A DNA stretch of 64,000 nt from Bursaphelenchus xylophilus (lineage: Eukaryota > Nematoda > Chromadorea > Rhabditida > Aphelenchoididae). Below the pieces are notes generated by a model. That model was not told the DNA's origin, ran no database searches, and saw only the letters and a list, made by a program, of their open reading frames with translations. Positions 33,680 to 46,549 of this stretch are shown here, one piece after another (position 1 is the stretch's first letter; every line of letters starts with the position of its first letter). The stretch spans positions 12,338,001 through 12,402,000 of the forward strand of contig CAJFCV020000003.1 in assembly GCA_904066235.2 (NCBI GenBank), in the 5' to 3' direction. The translations under genes and the position numbers were made by a program.

Positions 33680-34160
33680 CGGCGTAAAGCGGATTTTCGC
33701 AATGCCCGCGTTCCATATTTTAGTGCCATAAGGTCCGGAAACCCGGACGGAAAAGTCAAAATTGAGCTGCTCAAAGCATGAACGTCCCTTATCTTTCAGT
33801 GTTACGAACTAAACGTTGTGACGCTTAATTCGTGGTTACCGACGAATTACCATCCCGAAAACAGAAACGTAGGCGGAGTTCCACGAAATTTGCATCAATT
33901 TTTACAACGTGGGTGGAAGCGAGCGCGCAGACAAGAGAAGCGGGTTCCTTTTACCTACAATTCAATTACCTTTACATCGAATTATTTACATTAACTTTTT
34001 CTGGGGAAAATATAAAAGGAATGCCCGAATGAAGAAAAGAGCCGGTGATACCTTATCTTAGACGGTGCGGGTAATCTTGTAAATCGAGTACAAAGGGGTT
34101 ATAACATTTATTTTTTTATGTCGTCGATTTCTCATTATGTGAATTTATAATTATTTAAAT
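33680..34160. other. Unique interval, no gene recognised
   Basis: No palindromes, transposon ends or splice chain. A 66-codon frame (33832-34032) cannot be assigned. Confidence 0.35.
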
Positions 34161-34164
34161 TTTC

Positions 34165-34580
34165 CTCACTGTGCAAAAAAGGTGATTTTTGCACTGTGTG
34201 AAGCCAAAAATAAACTATTTTTGGGCTTGCACTGTGCAACAATTTCAACTTTTTGCACAGTGCGAAAAAGTTTTTATAGAAAATTTTTGGACTTTGCAAA
34301 ATTTTTTTAAATTTTTTTGTGCCCTGTACAAAGAATTTTTTTTTGCACTGTGCGAAGCCAAAAATAGGCTACTTTTGGGCTTGCATTGTACAACAATTTG
34401 GGTTTCTTGCATAGCGCGAAAATTTTTTTTGGTATTTTTTGCGTGCACTGTGCGAAGAAAAGAGATTTTTGCACTGTTCAAAGCCAAAAATAAGCTATTT
34501 TTGGGCTTGCACTGTGCAAAGATTTGAAATTTTTGCACTGTGCAAAAAATTTTTTTGAGAAAATTTCCGCAATGTGCAAG
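34165..34580. repeat. GCAC-N-GTGC palindrome array
   Basis: A unit containing AGCCAAAAATA..CTA..TTTTGGGCTTGCA occurs three times (34202, 34351 and 34479); its AGCCCAAAAA/AGCCAAAAA parts are themselves inverted. Some sites are decayed (GCATTGTAC, GCATAGCGC). Confidence 0.8.
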
Positions 34581-34584
34581 ATTT

Positions 34585-35260
34585 TTGAGTTAAAATCTCC
34601 GAACTTTGAACTCAAATTTAACTAAAGGATATTTTTATTTTTTTCTTCTATTGCACGATACAGAAACTTTTTTTTTGCAATTTTTATTTCCTCATATTTA
34701 CGTTAATATCGATATTGATATTTCACGCAGATTATAAAATCTCGTATTCTGATTTCACGTACATAGTTTGCTCTCCGAACTTTTTCCTAATGAAATTTTA
34801 AATTTTGTTGTTGATTAATTCAATTATAGGATATTAGTTTTTCTCTCATGTTTTGCGAAATTTGTTGTTCTTTGGGGTAATTTTTATTTTTACATTTTAC
34901 ATCATACTGCCCTTGTGCCGGCCTTTTGTCGAAAGTTTATCCCATTTGCCCGTTGTTTACAGCCGTTTAATACAACAAATAGCGGACCGGAAACGTGAGA
35001 CCCGCGAATTCCCCGCAGGGCACGAAATATTTTTACCACATTTGCGCCGCTTACGCATGTCCGCACTGTACTTTTGGCGGGTTGTGTGACATTTGTGGGG
35101 CAATGGAAATTGCATAACCCGCCCCGAGGGCATGCGGCGACAGGAAATGAACTTCGGGCTTTGGGACATGTTTATACAACGCGCCCGTGCTGACGCGCTT
35201 CGGGGACCGGATCATTGACTTAAGTGCCGGTATATATAATGGCTGGGCGGTAATTGGGCG
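34585..35260. other. Unique interval with a GC-richer right half
   Basis: 35 kb is GC-richer than its surroundings and includes TATATATAATGG at 35231. The + frame 34853-35089 starts with a hydrophobic stretch (LLFFGVIFIFTFYIILPL) followed by charged sequence, but no family is recognised and T-rich DNA gives such stretches by chance. Confidence 0.25.
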
Positions 35261-35264
35261 AGCA

Positions 35265-36230
35265 TGGTGCACTGTGCGGACACAGCACAAAAAACGCACT
35301 GTGCGGCGAGTTTTTGTGGGATTTTTGGAGGTTTGCGCTCGCATTATGCGACAATTTCTTTCTTCAGATGATGCACAGTGCAGTTGCGACAGGTTTTTAG
35401 AGCGTAAAATTGCGATTCTCACTTTGCACTGTGCGAAAAAAAGGGCTGATTTCCTTGCACAGTGCAAAAAAGCAAACTTTTATTTCTCCCACTATGCGGC
35501 TCGGAATAATTTTCAATAAATTTTACATGGTGCCTTGGACTCTAATTTTGCACTGTGCATCGGAAATTTTCATTTTCTGCACTGTGCAATTGATTTTTTC
35601 GCTCTTTTTATTCTTGCACAGTGCGAAAAAAGTCGACTTTTTTTCTCGCACGGTACGGCTCGTAAGAAAGTTCAAAAAATTTCGCACGGTGCATTAAACT
35701 CTAACTTTGCACTGCGCATCGAAATTTTTTCTTTTTCGCACCGTGCAGTCGGCTGTTTCTCCTTTTTTTCTTGCACTGTGCAACTCGGAATAAAGTTCGA
35801 TAAATTTTTCACTGTGCGTTCGACTCTAATTTTGCACTGTGCCTTGGAAATTTTTGTTTTCCGCACAGTGCAGTCGACTTTTTATCCTTGTTTTATTCTT
35901 GCACAGTGCAAAAAAGCAAACTTTTATTTCTCGCACTGTGCGGCTCGGAAAAATTTTCAATAAATTTTGAACTGTGCATTGAACTCTAATTTTGCACTGT
36001 GCATCAGAAATTTTTGTTTTCCGCACAGTGCAGTCGACTTTTTATCCTTCTTTTATTCTTGCACTGTGCGAGTGCAATAAAAAGCTCTTTTTCGTTCAAA
36101 AAAATGTTTTTTAGTCTTCCAAACATCATGCACGAAGTGCACGAGCAGGTCAATCTGTTCCACACTTTAAAATAATTTATTTCCAGCACAGTGCGATTTA
36201 TTCCCGATGCACAGTGCATGTCACTTTTCG
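35265..36230. repeat. GCAC-N-GTGC palindrome array
   Basis: About 28 palindromes. A block with TTTTTATCC, TTTTATTCTTGCAC and GGCTCGGAA recurs (about 35600, 35880 and 36040), giving a loose unit of about 160-170 bp. Confidence 0.85.
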
Positions 36231-36369
36231 GCCTGAACTTGTACACTCCGTAGTTTGTGAACTTGGATCATCCGATTAGATGATGCCAAATTAGGTAATT
36301 AAAACCCAAGATTGTTGCCCAGTTGGACTTTTAAGCCTGAGGGTAAATAAACCCGGGATTTAGCTTTTG

Positions 36370-36860
36370 CACGGTGCAGTTTTTTGTGTAGTTAATTTTG
36401 AGGAAATTGCAGGGGGAAACATGGCGTTAGACTGTAGTAAAGGTAGAAAAAAGTTTATTCTCTTATTTTATACCAGTCAAAAAAGAATTTAGCTCCGCAC
36501 AGCGCAAAATCCTCGAAATTTTTATCTTGCACTGTGCATCTTCTTTCTTTGATTTTTTCGCACGGTGCAGAGATGATATGGCCCAATTTTTTTCATCGAT
36601 AATTTATTTAGACATATTCTTTCAGTTACCGACCGCTTAAAAAAATTTTCTTTGTTGCACTGTGCAAAAACAAAAAATATTTTTTTGCACGGTGCAGAAG
36701 ATTTTTTCAATTTTTTTGAAAAGTACAACTAAAAATTACATCTTTAAATGTAACATTATAAAATTTTAGATCGTATTCTATATCTTTATCACAGTTCATC
36801 CGCATTTTCCATATTGCACAGTGCAAAATTCCAAAAACTTTTTTTCGCACAGTGCACCCA
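36370..36860. repeat. Sparse GCAC-N-GTGC palindromes
   Basis: About nine palindromes, widely spaced. Confidence 0.75.
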
Positions 36861-36869
36861 AATTTTCCC

Positions 36870-37440
36870 ACACTTTTTTCTTTCAGCTCAACAAAATACG
36901 AAGCAAAATACGTAATAGACCACTCAGTTAAATTAATTGTAACGCAATTGCTCTGAGCCTCAAACATCGCCGAAAAGTTTGAGTTTTGTCTCACCGCAAC
37001 CCAATTAAAGCGGGTTCAAACGGCGGCTGGAAACATTCGAAATGACGTGACCATCAATCAAGCCGCACCCCCACCTCCCCCGCAATAACCGTTTTTTTTT
37101 GTAACAAGTACAGACAATTCGGCAAACACAAGTTTTAAGCCGCTTCGAGGGGGAATTCCTTCTTTTTTTTGAAAAAAGAATTCTTTTTCCAAACTTTGGC
37201 GGCGTTTTTGACCCATAATGGGTGTTTTTTTTGGTGGAACATTGACTCATTTGTATTGTATCATGAGGTGGATTAGACGATGATGTTTGGCCGAAAATAA
37301 TTTGAGCTGAAAGGCTTGTCTAAGAAGATTTTCGGGGGAAAACGGGTCAAATCAGGGCTTAGACTGAGCCGGGATGATGCAGAGATTATTCGCCACTCTG
37401 TTTTTGATAACGTTTTTTGAGTACGATGGATAAAAACCGG
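36870..37440. other. Unique interval, no gene recognised
   Basis: No array, transposon end or supported exon. Confidence 0.35.
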
Positions 37441-37449
37441 AATGAAAAT

Positions 37450-38240
37450 CTGCACCGTGCAAAAAAAATAAAAAAGTTTTGCGCAGTGGAAGATGACAAA
37501 AAAATATGACAAAAAATGACGTAAACATCAGAAAAATAACTGTAAATTTTTATGTTGTATAAAAAATAGGCCTTGCAGTTCTGCACTGTGCAAAATTTGC
37601 TCTCAAAATGTCTTTGCACTGTGCAAGAAAGATTTTGTGATTGCACAGTGCGGAAAAATTAAAAAATCTCGCACAGTGCAAAGCGACAAAAAAAAATATG
37701 ACAAAAAATGACCTAAACATCGGAAAAATCGCTGTAAATTTTTTCGTAGTGAAAAAATTCTTCTTGCAGTTCTGCACTGTGCAAAATTTGCTCTCAAAAC
37801 TTTTTTGCACTGTGCAAAAAAATTTTTTGTGATTGCACAGTGCGGAAAAATTAAAAAATCTCGCACAGTGCAAAGCGACAAAAAAATATGACAAAAAATG
37901 ACGTAAACATCAGAAAAATAACTGTAAATTTTTGCATAATAAAAAAATAGCCCTTTCTCTTCTGCACTGTGCAAAATTTGCTCTCAAAATTTTTTTGCAC
38001 AGTGCAAAAAAAAGTTTGTGATTGCACAGTGCGGAAAAATTTAAAAATCTCGCACAGTGCAAGGCAACAAAAATCTTGCGACAAAAAACGACCTAAACAT
38101 CAAAAAAATCGCAAAAAAGATTCACCTAGTCAAAAAATAGCTCTTACAGTTCTGCACTGTGCAAAATGGACCCTCAAAATTTCCTTGCACTGTGCAGTTT
38201 TTCAATTTTTTCGAAAATCCTCCGCACTGTGCGAATTTGT
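37450..38240. repeat. 190-bp tandem repeat built on palindromes
   Basis: CTGCACTGTGCAAAATTTGC starts units at 37581, 37772 and 37962, and a diverged unit at 38152 (spacing 191, 190, 190). Each unit has about four palindromes followed by an array-free stretch containing ATATGACAAAAAATGAC and CCTAAACATC. Confidence 0.9.
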
Positions 38241-38349
38241 TTTTATTTCCTGAACATTTTTATTTCCTCAAATTTTCCATCTAGAACAGTCAATAGCTCT
38301 AAAATACAAACGAAAATTTCGACAGTTTACTCTGAAAACTTTGTATTAT

Positions 38350-39350
38350 AGTTTTTTGCTTCCGCTACTTGACAATCTAACACTGTAAAGTACAATTTCC
38401 TTTGGTTTTGAATACATTTTTGAATGTTTTCTTCGAATTTTATGTGGCTATTGAAGTTGTGTCTTTTTCAAATGACATTTTTGGAGGTGGAACTCGAGAT
38501 TTTTGATTTTTTTGAGAATATTGGGATTTTTTGTGGTCTTTGAATATCAAAAATGAATGGAAATTTTTTAAGTATTTTTTTTTTATTTTTTTGTGATTTT
38601 TTATATTTTTTTATTGATTTTTCCAAATTTTTTAGATTTTTTTTGCGAATTTTGGGATTTTTTGGGGTTTTTGAATTTTAAAAATGAATGGATAAATTTT
38701 TAAAATATTTTTTTAAATTTCTATGTGGGTTTTTTTATTTTTTTTATTAATTTTTATCCAATTTGTTTTGATTTTTTTTATTTTTTTTATTTTTTTACAT
38801 TAAAAATAGATTTTTTATATTTATTTTCCATTTTCTTCCAAGATTTCCCCCATTTTTTATCATTTTTCTTTGACTTTTTTCTTTTTTCTCTCCCCTTTTT
38901 GCACCCTGCAAACCCACTTTCCTATTCTCATCAAATTAGCATATAATTCGTTGCAGCATTTGTCCCATTCATCAACCCGCAATCTATTTTTACCTCCACT
39001 GTTCCCAAAAATACCCGAATTGACATTGTTTCGGGTGGTTAGAGGGGCCGAAAGGAATTTATTCCCACGCCTTTTTCGGGTTATTTTTTGCATAAAGGAG
39101 TTAATTAATTACGCGTCATGGGCCCCGAAAAATTACGTGTTCCCTAAGGCCAAAAAACACAAATTCATGGGGCTCTGGGAATTGAGTGGGTTTAAGAGTA
39201 CAGTAGTCCAAACTATGAGCCGTAATTGGGCACAGGTGCTTTGTCGGCGAAGAGGTTATGAGCTGGTCTATGGTTAGATAGAATGTGAATTTACTGTGGA
39301 AAGGGCAATACTGAGAAAAAAATGTTTTTTTGAGTCTCGATGTCTCATTT
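38350..39350. other. T-rich low-complexity then unique sequence
   Basis: 38500-38880 is dominated by T runs. 38930-39280 is more complex and open in the + frame (135 codons), but without known motifs or a credible start. Confidence 0.4.
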
Positions 39351-39364
39351 TCGATAAATTTTGT

Positions 39365-39915
39365 GTGCACTGTGCGAAATTTTTTCACCCATTTTCAATG
39401 CACTGTGCAAAATTTTGGATCCATTTTTTTACAGTGCGAAATTTTCGATAAATTTTTTTGCACAGTGCGAAATTTTCGATAAATTTTATTTGCACAGTGC
39501 GAAATTTTCGGTAAATTTTGTCTGCACAGTGCGAAACTTTTTGGGCAATTTTGTTGCACTGTGCCATTTTTAAGTAATTCTTTGGTGCACAGTGCAAAAT
39601 TTTTTGGCCGTTTGATTTTGCACAGTGCTAAATTCTTTGTTTAATTTTTATTGCACAGTGCAAAAATTTCGATAAATTTTGCTTGCACAGTGCGAAATTT
39701 TTTGGTCAATTTTTTTTTGCACAGTGCAAGAATTTCGATAAATTTTGTTTGCACCGTGCGAAATTTCTTCACCATTTTTTTGCACAGTGCGAAATTTTCA
39801 ATTAATTTCGGTTGTACAATGCTGAAATTTTCGTCAATTTTGCAAATTTTTGGACCATTTTTTGATGCACAGTTCAAATTTTTATTGTTATTTTCATGTC
39901 GCACTGTGCATTTGT
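39365..39915. repeat. GCAC-N-GTGC palindrome array
   Basis: About 16 palindromes, most followed by GAAATTTT(C/T)GATAAATTTT. The spacing is about 35-40 bp. Confidence 0.85.
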
Positions 39916-40324
39916 TTCCCCAAAAATATCCTTTTACGATTCAAACTTCCCCCTTTCAATTTTAAAAAATTTCCTTATCTTTGACTTTTTCGCGACATTT
40001 CCGTGCCTTTTTGTACATCCACAACCCCCACAATGAGCACATAAATTCTATTTTTAGGCCAATTATTTCATTATGTCTCATTGCACTTGAACTTGGGGCG
40101 TTTCCCACCCTCACAAAGTATACGAAATTGGGGGAAAACACGAGAGGAACTCCTCCGTTTAGGAAGTACGTTGGATATTCGATATTGCGATGAATTTGGA
40201 AGGCGAAGTCGGCTGCAACGGGATTTTTTGGAGATTTTTTAAATTTATTTCTGAAATTTTTCATTTTTTTCATTTTAAAAATTTTTTTTTATTTTTTACA
40301 CTTTCAATTTTTTATATTTTCCAT

Positions 40325-41175
40325 TGCAATGTGCGGTTTTATCATTTTTTCTCGCCGCACTGTGCAGTTCAATATTTTTAGATTTTTGCACTGTGCATTT
40401 TTTCTTTTGCTTTTGCACTGTGCAATTTGACTTTTTTTGTACATGCACAGTGCAAGTTTGATTTTTCTCTCTTTCGCACGGTGCAATTCAATTCAACGTT
40501 TTTGGTTTTTGCACAGTGCGTTTTTGTGGGTTGTGTTTTCTTCTTTTTGTCGCTTGCATCGCAAAATCCACTCAAATCTTTTGCACAGTGCATTTCATTT
40601 TTTGGTTTTTTCGCACCGTGCATTGTTTCAGTGATTTTTGCACTGTGCATTCTTCTCCATCCGAACCTTTGCACAGTGCATTTCATTTCTTGGTTTTTTG
40701 CACTGTGCAATCAACCTTGTTTTGTCGCTTGCATCGCAAAATTCACTCAGATTTTTTGCACCGTGCAATCCAAAGGTTTTGGGCTCCTTGCACAGTGCAT
40801 TTCATTTCTTGGTTTGTTGCACTGTGCAATAACCTTGTTTTGTCGCTCGCATCGCAAAATTCCGTCAGTTTGTTTTCGCACAGTGCAATTCAATTTTTTA
40901 TCTTTTCGCACAGTGCAATCCATCGTTTCTGCTTTTTGCACAGTGCATTTCATTTCATTGGTTTTTGCACGGTGCGACCAACCTTGTTTTTCTTTTTTTG
41001 TCGCTTGCATCGCAAAATCCACTCAAAAAATTTTTTGCACCGTGCATTCAACTCTTTTTCTTTTCGCACCGTGCATTCAAAGGGTTTTTGGCTGCTGCAC
41101 CGTGCATTTCAACGTTTTTTCTCCTTGAAAAAATGTGCAGTCTCTCTCATCTTCTTCCTTGCACTGTGCGTTGCC
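40325..41175. repeat. GCAC-N-GTGC palindrome array with a conserved linker
   Basis: About 28 palindromes. The linker TGTCGCTTGCATCGCAAAAT occurs at 40547, 40722, 40839 (TGTCGCTCGCATCGCAAAAT) and 40999, marking copied blocks of variable length. All + frames across it are artefacts. Confidence 0.88.
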
Positions 41176-41359
41176 AAATGTTTGCTCCGCCGCGTTTTTG
41201 GGCCGTTCCTGTTTGCAATTCCAGGTATTCACATCTGGAAAACAACACCCAAATTTACCCAAAGGCAAGGTGTGTGGGGGTGGAGCAAGCGGTCCGATTC
41301 CAAAAGCGGCCCAAAGAACGAAACGGCGGGGTGACGTATTCCATGCCTCCCCTCCGTTT

Positions 41360-41547
41360 TTTTTTTTGATATCAAGAAGAAGGAGGGGGGAAAAACGCGG
41401 GGCTTTTCTTCGTTGGAGTGGGGAGAAAGTACGCCTACGTTTCTCCCCTCCCCTTCCACTCCATAAAAGGGCATTTGTGGACAGTTCGCTCGAGGGCATT
41501 CGGCCGAAACGGGCGGTCCGCAGATTGCACAGGGCGTTGATGGAAAG
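41360..41547 (+). promoter_or_regulatory. Candidate promoter and first exon
   Basis: A GC-rich island follows the array. It contains CCATAAAAGGG (TATA-like, 41460) and, about 75 bases later, ATG GAA AG followed by a GTAATT donor (ATG at 41540, donor 41548). This would be a first exon of two and two-thirds codons. It is 9 kb from the supported gene on the same strand, and no exon was found to join them. The open frames here read on both strands. Confidence 0.25.
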
Positions 41548-41568
41548 GTAATTTCAGTTGGTTGTGGA

Positions 41569-41880
41569 GGGGAATGGTTGGGCATGGGAGGGTTTTTGAT
41601 GGGGCAAGGGGAGATCTTTTGGGTGGATTGAGATTTTTAGGAGTGCTTTGCGGAAATTATGGTTGTTTTGGTATGGTAAACGGTAAATTTTGTATTTTTT
41701 TTGTTTTTTTCACATTGAACTGTGTGTTGACGAATAGTTTGGAAGGGGAATGGTTGGGGCTGGGAGGGTGTTTGATGGGGTAAGGGGAGATCTTCCGGGT
41801 GAATTGAGATTTTTGGGGTATTTTTTGGAAAATTGTGGCAATTTTAGGTATGGTAAGCGGTAAATTGTACATTTTTTTTT
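41569..41880. repeat. 176-bp tandem duplication
   Basis: GGGGAATGGTTGGG at 41569 recurs at 41745, followed in both copies by GGGAGAT.., GAGATTTTT and GGTATGGTAA. Two copies, diverged by substitutions and indels. Confidence 0.8.
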
Positions 41881-41884
41881 ATTT

Positions 41885-42425
41885 TTTTTTATTTCCTTAT
41901 TAAAACACACAATTTTTTTGGCAATTTCATCAACTTTAAAGCTCATTTTACTGCTGTAAATACTTTTTTTGGTTAAAACTTTCGAGATTTTTTTAATTTT
42001 CTATTTTTTTCATGGTTTCGTTGACTAAAAAAGCTCTTTTGTTGACTAATTAGTCTTTTACTATTCACTCTATTTAGTCTACACACCTTTTCAGCATAAA
42101 AAAGTTATGAAGTGACGATTATTTTTTTAGAATACAGTGAAAACATCAGCTTTTTTTCATAAATTTTCTTGTATTTACCAACCCATTCAAGACCTCTTTA
42201 TAAGACTCTTTGCAAAGTTTAAAAGTACATCCTTCAAATGGGTGATAATGTTTCTCGTTTTATGCACCAAATACATATGTTTGCAAGGCATTGAAAACGG
42301 GGTTAAATAGGAGAAAGATGGGGGAGGTTGCGGCTACAGGATGGTACTGACACTTACTATGTGAAGCATTGCCTATTTTTATTTTTATTTTTTTTATTTT
42401 TTCTGCTTTTTTATTTTTTTCTGCT
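41885..42425. other. AT-rich interval, no gene seen
   Basis: Nothing recognised. Confidence 0.4.
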
Positions 42426-42434
42426 TTTTTATTC

Positions 42435-43640
42435 CGCACTGTGCATTTTTTTTGTTGAAAATTTTGCACTGTGCAATTTTTTTCAACTTTTCTCTGCACT
42501 GTGCATTTTTTCCATTTTTTATTTTTTGCACTATGCAATTTTTTTGATTTCTATTTTTTTTGCACTGTGCATTTACCATTTTTGTTTTTTGCACGGTGCA
42601 GATTTCGCGACATCGTCAATTTTGCCTTGCACTGTGCATTTTTTGTTTTTGAAAATTTTGCACTGTGCAATTTCTTTAACTTTTCTTTGCACTGTGCAAA
42701 CCCCTATTTTTCTTCCGCACTGTGCAAAGTTCATTTTCCTTTTTTTGCACTGTGCAAGTTTCGCGACACGGTTGCTTTCCGATTTGCACCGTGCAAACCC
42801 CCATTTTTCTTCCGCACTGTGCAAAGTTCTTTTTTTTTGTTTTTGCACTGTGCAAGTTTTGCGACAACGATCTTCTTTTCTTTGCAACGTGCAAACCCCT
42901 ATTTTTCTTCCGCACTGTGCAAGCTTCATTTTTCTTTGTTTTTGCACTGTGCAGGTTCTGCGACAAGAATCTTTGTTCCTTGCACTGTGCAAACCCCCAG
43001 TTTTCTTCCGCACTGTGCAAAGTTCATTTTTTTTGTTTTTGCACTGTGCAAGTTTTGCGACATGGTTGCTTTCCGATTTGCAACGTGCAAACCCCTATTT
43101 TTCTTCCGCACTGTGCAAGCTTCATTTTTCTTTGTTTTTGCACTGTGCAGGTTCTGCGACAAGAATCTTTGTTCCTTGCACTGTGCAAACCCCCATTTTT
43201 CTTCCGCACTGTGCAAAGTTCATTTTTTTTTTGTTTTTGCACTGTGCAAGTTCCGCGACACGGTTGCTTTCCGATTTGCACCGTGCAAACCCCATTTTTC
43301 TTCCGCACTGTGCAAAGTTCATTTTTTTTTGTTTTTGCACTGTGCAAGTTTCGCGGCACGGTTGCTTTCCGATTTGCACTGTGCAAACCCCCATTTTTCT
43401 TCCGCACTGTGCAAAGTTCATTTTTTTTGTTTTTGCACTGTGCAAGTTTCGCGACAAGGATCTCCTTTTCCTTGCACTGTGCAAGAGCCTTATTTTTCTT
43501 CCGCACTGTGCAAAGTTTATTTTTTTGTTTTTGCACTGTGCAAGTTTTGCGACAAGAATCTCTTTTTCTTTGCACCGTGCAAACCCCCATTTTTCTTCCG
43601 CACCGTGCACAACTCATCTGAAATCCCTCCGCACTGTGCG
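42435..43640. repeat. About 98-bp tandem repeat built on palindromes
   Basis: The densest array in the window, with about 36 palindromes. GTGCAAACCCC recurs near 42697, 42793, 42891, 42989, 43087, 43186, 43284 and 43383, then (GTGCAAGAGCC) 43480 and 43579: ten units of 96-99 bp. Each unit has three palindromes in fixed order, with linkers ATTTTTCTTCC, a T-rich stretch, and GCGACA(A/C)GG. Adjacent units resemble every second unit in places (42891-43085 and 43087-43282), suggesting a 196-bp dimer was duplicated. Confidence 0.92.
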
Positions 43641-43649
43641 CATGACTTT

Positions 43650-45130
43650 CGGTAGGCTGTTAAACCGCCTCAAATTGTAGCTACAATGTCTGGAGACGTA
43701 GTACTTGAAAATAAACCCCGTCTTCGTCGAGCAACCTACATTTCTTCTCGAATGTCAAAAAATTAAAAAACAAAATGGACTTCCGTGAAAACAAGTCTCT
43801 CTTTTTGCATGAATATTCGACGATTCACGTCGTTGAGGGGATAAAATTGATGAGGAAACGTCAAAAAGCATGATGTTTCCTGAGTTTTTCGTCTGGATGA
43901 TGATGTAAATTCGATGTAATTAATATTTTTTTGATTAAAGAAATTCGAACATGTGTTTTCTGGGGTTTCAAAAGTCCGAAAATTAATTTTAGACCCAATG
44001 TTTCGGGTTGAGTCTCGAAATCCGGCCGTTACAACGCAATTTGGCCGGATTACCCAAGAAAAAGTATTTTTTTTGTCGTCGAACCGCTGTAAAATTACAT
44101 AAAATAAAGATTACAGCAGTCAATAATCAGATTGTGGCGTCTTGAAAACGCTTTTTTTCAATTTTTTACAATTTTTTTTATTTCGAAAAAATTTTTTTTT
44201 TTGAATTTTGAAATTTTTTGACTCTCAATTTGTTGCATATTACTCCACGACAAACCTCTGACTTCTCTGCTGTGTACTTTGAAATTTTGCGCCGCGTTTT
44301 CGGACATTTTCCGCTGATTTTATCGCAACGCGGAACTCGAACTTGACCTGCATAAAGTGAATGGATTTGAGCAAGATTTGTAGTTCAAATCAAGTTCTCC
44401 ATATAACATACATGTTGTAAAACAATTTTTCATATCAGAAACATACATTTTGCTACGTAAAATGGCCCAAAAATAGGATAAATTTTAAAATTTTGCAAAA
44501 AATCGCACTTTTTCTCCCAAAAATCAAATTTTTACCCCAAAAATCACCTCTTACTCTAGTAATTCTATATCTCCATATAAGCTAAGACCACGAAATACAT
44601 TCTTTCATCGTATATCACATCTTTTTCTCCCTGAAACACAATGTTTTCCCGACGTTTCGCAAAAAATCCCACGTTTTTCACGGAAACCCCCACCAAGAAC
44701 CAAATTTTTCATCCGAAATTCGAAGATTTCCCAATTTTACAGTAGAAAATACAATCTCCAGCTCCGAAAATACAATTCAGATTAACCAATAACCAGTAAA
44801 CAGGGGTTTTTTGTCGAGAATCTCTTCAAATCGAGGAAATGCGGGGGTTTCGAGCCGAACAGTCCGAAAATTGTTGTGCGTTTTGATGGATTGTAGGTTG
44901 TGGAGTATTTTGAGGGTTGTGGGAATGGCGGATAAATGTTTTGAGTAAATTTTTTACGCGTTTTCTGTCATTTGGGATGACTTTTTTAGGAAAAAGTTGG
45001 GGTTTTGGTTGAAAAATTGCAAAATCTCGTATAAATAACTACTTTTTTGTGTAATCTAGGCTTATCACGACGTTGAGGAACTTTTTTACTGTGTTCTTTT
45101 ACTTTTTTTTTTATTATTTTTCAATTAAAA
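43650..45130. other. Array-free AT-rich interval, no gene seen
   Basis: About 1.5 kb without a palindrome, transposon end or supported exon. Confidence 0.45.
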
Positions 45131-45139
45131 TTTTTTTTT

Positions 45140-45615
45140 TCAATTGCACTGTGCAGTCATAAAAATGTTTTTTGGATTGCACAGTGCAGTCTTAAAAGAT
45201 TTTTTCAATTGCACAGTGCAGTCAATAAACACGTTTTTGAATCGCACAGTGCAGTCATGGTTTCTTTTCAATCGCACTGTGCAGTCATAAAAATGTGTTT
45301 GGGATTGCACAGTGCGTTGTGATTTTTTATTCGAATTGCACTGTGCAGTTATAAAAATTGTTTTTGGATTGCACAGTGCGGTACAATTTTGTATTGATTG
45401 CACTGTGCAGTCTGGTTTTTTTTTTTCAATTGCAATATGCGGCCGTAATTATTTTTGGATTGCACCGTGCAGTCATGAAAGATTTTTTTGATTGCACAGT
45501 GCAGTCTAAAAAATTTTTCAGTTGCACAGTGCAGTCAATCCCACAGTGCAGTCAAGGTTTTTTTCAGTTGCACTGTGCAGTCATAAAAAAATTTTTTGAC
45601 TGCACCTAGCGGTCC
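45140..45615. repeat. GCAC-N-GTGC palindrome array
   Basis: About 16 palindromes, most with CAGTC after them and GATTG or CAATTG before them. Confidence 0.87.
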
Positions 45616-45619
45616 AATT

Positions 45620-46545
45620 TCATAAAAATCTTTTTCATCGACTTTTCGCGACTTTAAAAAAAAAATTTTTTGATATTTTATCACCCAGTGTCGATTTTAA
45701 CATCCAAAAATAATATTTTTTCCAGAAATTCCAAAATTACCCAATTTCCGATTGTTTCCAATTTTGCCATTTTTTGGGCTAAAAATACCCCTTTCCGATG
45801 TAAAATTTGGCTTTTATTGAGGTCATTGTAACCCTCTGAGATCACATCCGTTGTAAAATTTGCTCTTATTGCCTGAGTTTCAGTGGCGTGAATTTTGTTA
45901 CGTGTTTCGCTGTAAATTGGACGGACTTTACAAGTAATTAGCGAAAAAAGACATTTATAAGCAAGTTGTTTCGGGATTTTCAAATTTTTCAAAGAGTTTT
46001 TGAGACAGTTTTTGTCAGAAAAAGAATAGAAATTTTGGAAAAAATAATTAAAAAAACCTTTTTTTTTAGAATTTTTGTGATAAAAAATAGAAAAAAATGT
46101 TTTTTTTTTGAGTAAAACTTGCATTTTTTGCATTTGATTTTTTTTATTTTATCATTTTTTTGCTGAATTATACATATTATAGTATTTTTTACTCTTATAA
46201 AACAATTTTTTTGCACTTTTTCCCCTAAAAATATCAAAAAAATCAAAAAACTTTTCCTCAATGCACGAAAACTTTAGCCTCCAATTTGCCGTCATGAGTT
46301 TCCCGTATACATTTATCAGATTCGAAAAAGATTCCCGGCTCGTAGCGCAAAAATTTATGTAGATTTGAGCGGATAAACTGTTTGAAGGCTCGTCGAAATT
46401 TGATCTTTAATCGGCGAATTTTTTCTTCATTTTTATTGTACGAAATTTTCCCCAGTGTTTTGTCGCTAAACTGTGAGATTTCCAAAGCCAATTAATTTTC
46501 ACGTATTTTACAAATTCAGCCGATTTTTGGGCTAAAATTTGTAAT
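45620..46545. other. AT-rich interval, no gene seen
   Basis: Frames of up to 150 codons on the minus strand are lysine/phenylalanine-rich, as expected from A/T-rich DNA. No domain was recognised. Confidence 0.4.
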
Positions 46546-46549
46546 TTTG

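Noticed and set aside
35225..35245. TATATATAATGG as a core promoter
   Set aside because: No supported gene start follows; palindrome array begins within 40 bp.
40427..41334. Open frames of 233 and 272 codons on the + strand
   Set aside because: Array-derived; the linker TGTCGCTTGCATCGCAAAAT gives the recurring CRLHRKIHS peptide.
37450..43640. CRISPR array (repeats with spacers)
   Set aside because: Repeat core is only about 9-11 bp, spacers are related to each other, spacing varies, and there are no cas genes; the DNA is eukaryotic.
42328..43680. Open frames of 450, 394 and 299 codons
   Set aside because: They follow the palindrome array; repeated peptides such as ALCK, CTVQ and HCAS are just the palindrome read in different frames, and all strands are open.
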